Source: Chloroflexota bacterium (lineage in GTDB: Bacteria > Chloroflexota > Anaerolineae > B4-G1). Taken from it: a DNA stretch of 64,000 nt. Within the stretch, counting starts at the first letter, position 1. Each line of letters opens with the position of its first letter. The translations under genes were made by a program, and so were the position numbers. The notes under the pieces were generated by a model. The model made no database searches, was not told where the DNA came from, and saw nothing but the letters and a program-made list of their open reading frames with translations. Below are positions 62,815 through 64,000 of the stretch, piece by piece. The stretch spans positions 1 through 64,000 of the forward strand of contig JAAEPW010000183.1 of assembly GCA_024232355.1 (NCBI GenBank), read 5' to 3'.

Positions 62815-63419
62815 ACGATATGGCCGCGCCGCCCACCGGCGATAGTGACGCTGAGCCTGCCGTCCCCCCCCCACCATCCACCCGGAGGCTGCGGGTCGTG
62901 CAAGTGCTGACCGTCGTCGTGATAATCGGCGCGCTTGGCGCGGCTCTCTACTTTCGCGACCGGCTGCAAGAGTTGGAACAATACAGTTACGCAGCCGTTT
63001 TCGTGGTGGGGTTAATCGGCGATGCCACGGTGGTACTGCCACTGCCAGGTTTGGCATTCATTTTTGTGATGGGCGGCATCTTTAACCCGTGGATCGTGGG
63101 CATCGCTGGCGGCGTGGGGCAGGCGTTGGGAGAATTGACCGGCTATATGGCTGGTTACAGTGGGCAGACCCTGGTCGATGAGAGCCCCATCTACGATCGC
63201 CTGACACAATGGATGCAGCGCTATGGCGCACTGACCATCTTTGTGCTGTCCATCGTCCCCAACCCCCTCTTTGACGTCGGGGGGGTGATCGCCGGCGCAT
63301 TGCGCTTTCCGGTTTGGAAGTTTCTGACCAGTTGCGTGACCGGCAAGGTGATCAAAAGCATTGTCTTTGCTATGGCCGGATATTACGGAGTTGAGGCGAT
63401 TTTCAGACTGTTGGGATAG
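62811..63419 (+). CDS. DedA/VTT-domain membrane protein
   Basis: 202 residues from the GTG at 62811. A Pro-rich cytoplasmic start leads to TM1 (VVQVLTVVVIIGALGAALYF), then a VTT/SNARE-associated-type domain with re-entrant loops: GLIGDATVVLPLPGLAFIFV, NPWIVGIAGGVGQALGELTG and FVLSIVPNPLFDVGGVIAGA. The conserved Gly-Gln/Glu-Gly and Pro-Asn features match DedA proteins, which include polyprenyl-phosphate and phospholipid flippases. It is coupled to the UDP-sugar dehydrogenase gene, consistent with envelope polysaccharide synthesis. Confidence 0.85.
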   Translation: MNDMAAPPTGDSDAEPAVPPPPSTRRLRVVQVLTVVVIIGALGAALYFRDRLQELEQYSYAAVFVVGLIGDATVVLPLPGLAFIFVMGGIFNPWIVGIAGGVGQALGELTGYMAGYSGQTLVDESPIYDRLTQWMQRYGALTIFVLSIVPNPLFDVGGVIAGALRFPVWKFLTSCVTGKVIKSIVFAMAGYYGVEAIFRLLG

Positions 63420-63455
63420 CTTTGTAGAAAGAACCGGTTTCTGTATCGAAAAATA

Positions 63456-63487
63456 GAGCGCCACCGGCGATAAAACCGGTGGCGCTC
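63456..63487 (-). terminator. Rho-independent terminator of the leftward DUF11-type gene
   Basis: A perfect 12-bp stem, gagcgccaccgg (63456-63467) and its complement (63476-63487), with an 8-nt loop. On the minus strand it is followed by tatttttcg. It may also stop rightward transcription, though without a T-run on that side. Confidence 0.85.
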
Positions 63488-63509
63488 GTTGTGTAACGAA
63501 CAATCCAAT

Positions 63510-64000
63510 CTATGGGCTGCGCGAGACGAGCGGCAGATAGACGTAATAGCCATCTCCACCTACCAAGATGGTGGTGTCGGGCGAGTGAATGTCAAAGGCA
63601 GCATTGACGCCGTCGTCGATGGTGACGGTGTTGGAGACAGTGACGGTGGCAGTGAGGCTTGGGTCTGCCTGCACGATCAGTGTCAATTCCACCTGATCCT
63701 CTCCGGCGACCAGGCCGCTCCAGGTGAGCGCGGTATTCGTGCCGCCCCCAAAGCCACTGACCAGCAGCAACTCACCGGGCAATGTGTCGGTGATGGTGAC
63801 GGTGGCATCTGCCTGGCCGCTGTTGCTCAGGGTGACGGTGTAGGTCAGATAATCGCCAGCGTTCACATCACCCGCCGGCTCGACCATCTTGGTAGAAGCG
63901 GACAGATTGAGCGGGGGGGCGGCGATAGTGCTAAAGACGGCATCGTTGGAAAAACCGCTTCCGGCGTTGCCAGAGATAAACTCGGCCACGTTGGTGACGG
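63510..64000 (-). CDS. C-terminal part of a DUF11-type surface protein (5' partial)
   Basis: The frame stays open to the window edge (VTNVAEF before the first internal GTG), so the gene starts beyond 64,000. About 163 residues are visible. A DUF11-type beta-sandwich shows VNAGDYLTYTVTLSNSGQAD and TVTITDTLPGELLLVSGFGG, with Asn and Thr spacing typical of these extracellular repeats. The protein ends in YYVYLPLVSRSP, a C-terminal tail common in secreted Chloroflexota proteins. It should be a secreted or surface adhesion-like protein. Confidence 0.85.
   Translation of the reverse strand, partial: VTNVAEFISGNAGSGFSNDAVFSTIAAPPLNLSASTKMVEPAGDVNAGDYLTYTVTLSNSGQADATVTITDTLPGELLLVSGFGGGTNTALTWSGLVAGEDQVELTLIVQADPSLTATVTVSNTVTIDDGVNAAFDIHSPDTTILVGGDGYYVYLPLVSRSP

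Overview
The window reads as chromosomal DNA of a Chloroflexota bacterium, probably Anaerolineae-like. This is an inference from protein style, not from a marker gene. Lipoproteins and surface proteins carry long Pro/Thr stalks. Two proteins share a Glu/Val-rich stalk beginning CGPAATPETIVQEV. The last protein ends in YYVYLPLVSR. Large GAF/HAMP/FHA signalling proteins and very large polytopic membrane proteins are common. No rRNA, CRISPR array or replication origin was seen. One tRNA (Lys, anticodon TTT) is present.

Left end (1-2,930): the tail of an unknown gene, a 202-bp MITE-like element with perfect ends and a 10-bp target duplication, a hemerythrin-like gene, an IS3-type orfA remnant, an IS481-like transposase and the stump of a serine recombinase. 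From 3,004 to 10,629 come a membrane class III adenylate cyclase with a Pro/Thr-stalk partner, a TPR-HTH protein and a four-GAF hybrid membrane histidine kinase. From 10,988 to 21,441 lies a compact DNA-processing operon: SWIM-SNF2 ATPase, RmuC, AddB and AddA.

From 21,510 to 41,217 almost everything is on the minus strand and encodes membrane proteins. There is a DUF2157 - DUF4401 - GDYXXLXY set coupled to a 2,541-residue polytopic protein built from repeated modules, and a separate gene that duplicates that protein's C-terminus. Also present are a Tat metallophosphoesterase, a PrsW-like protease, an EEP phosphatase, a DUF457 hydrolase, a GT-C-type protein and a membrane GAF-HTH regulator.

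The most unusual locus is 42,113-45,022. It is a tight four-gene operon of a Cys-rich polytopic membrane protein, two small predicted lipoproteins that share a C-terminal tail (one with three PTPxxxCY repeats), and a radical SAM/SPASM enzyme. I read it as a candidate uncharacterised peptide-maturation system. Next to it is an envelope-stress-like locus (45,283-51,440): an ECF sigma factor with a duplicated N-terminus, an anti-sigma factor fused to macroglobulin-like domains and a second membrane block, and a VWA lipoprotein that shares a stalk with the anti-sigma protein.

The right end (51,515-64,000) holds small membrane proteins, tRNA-Lys, two GT-C proteins flanking a zinc-ribbon protein, a formylglycine-generating-enzyme-like protein beside a double-FHA protein, gatC-gatA, a nucleotide-sugar dehydrogenase, a DedA/VTT protein and the C-terminus of a DUF11-type surface protein. 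Many intergenic gaps carry long palindromes of several unrelated families.
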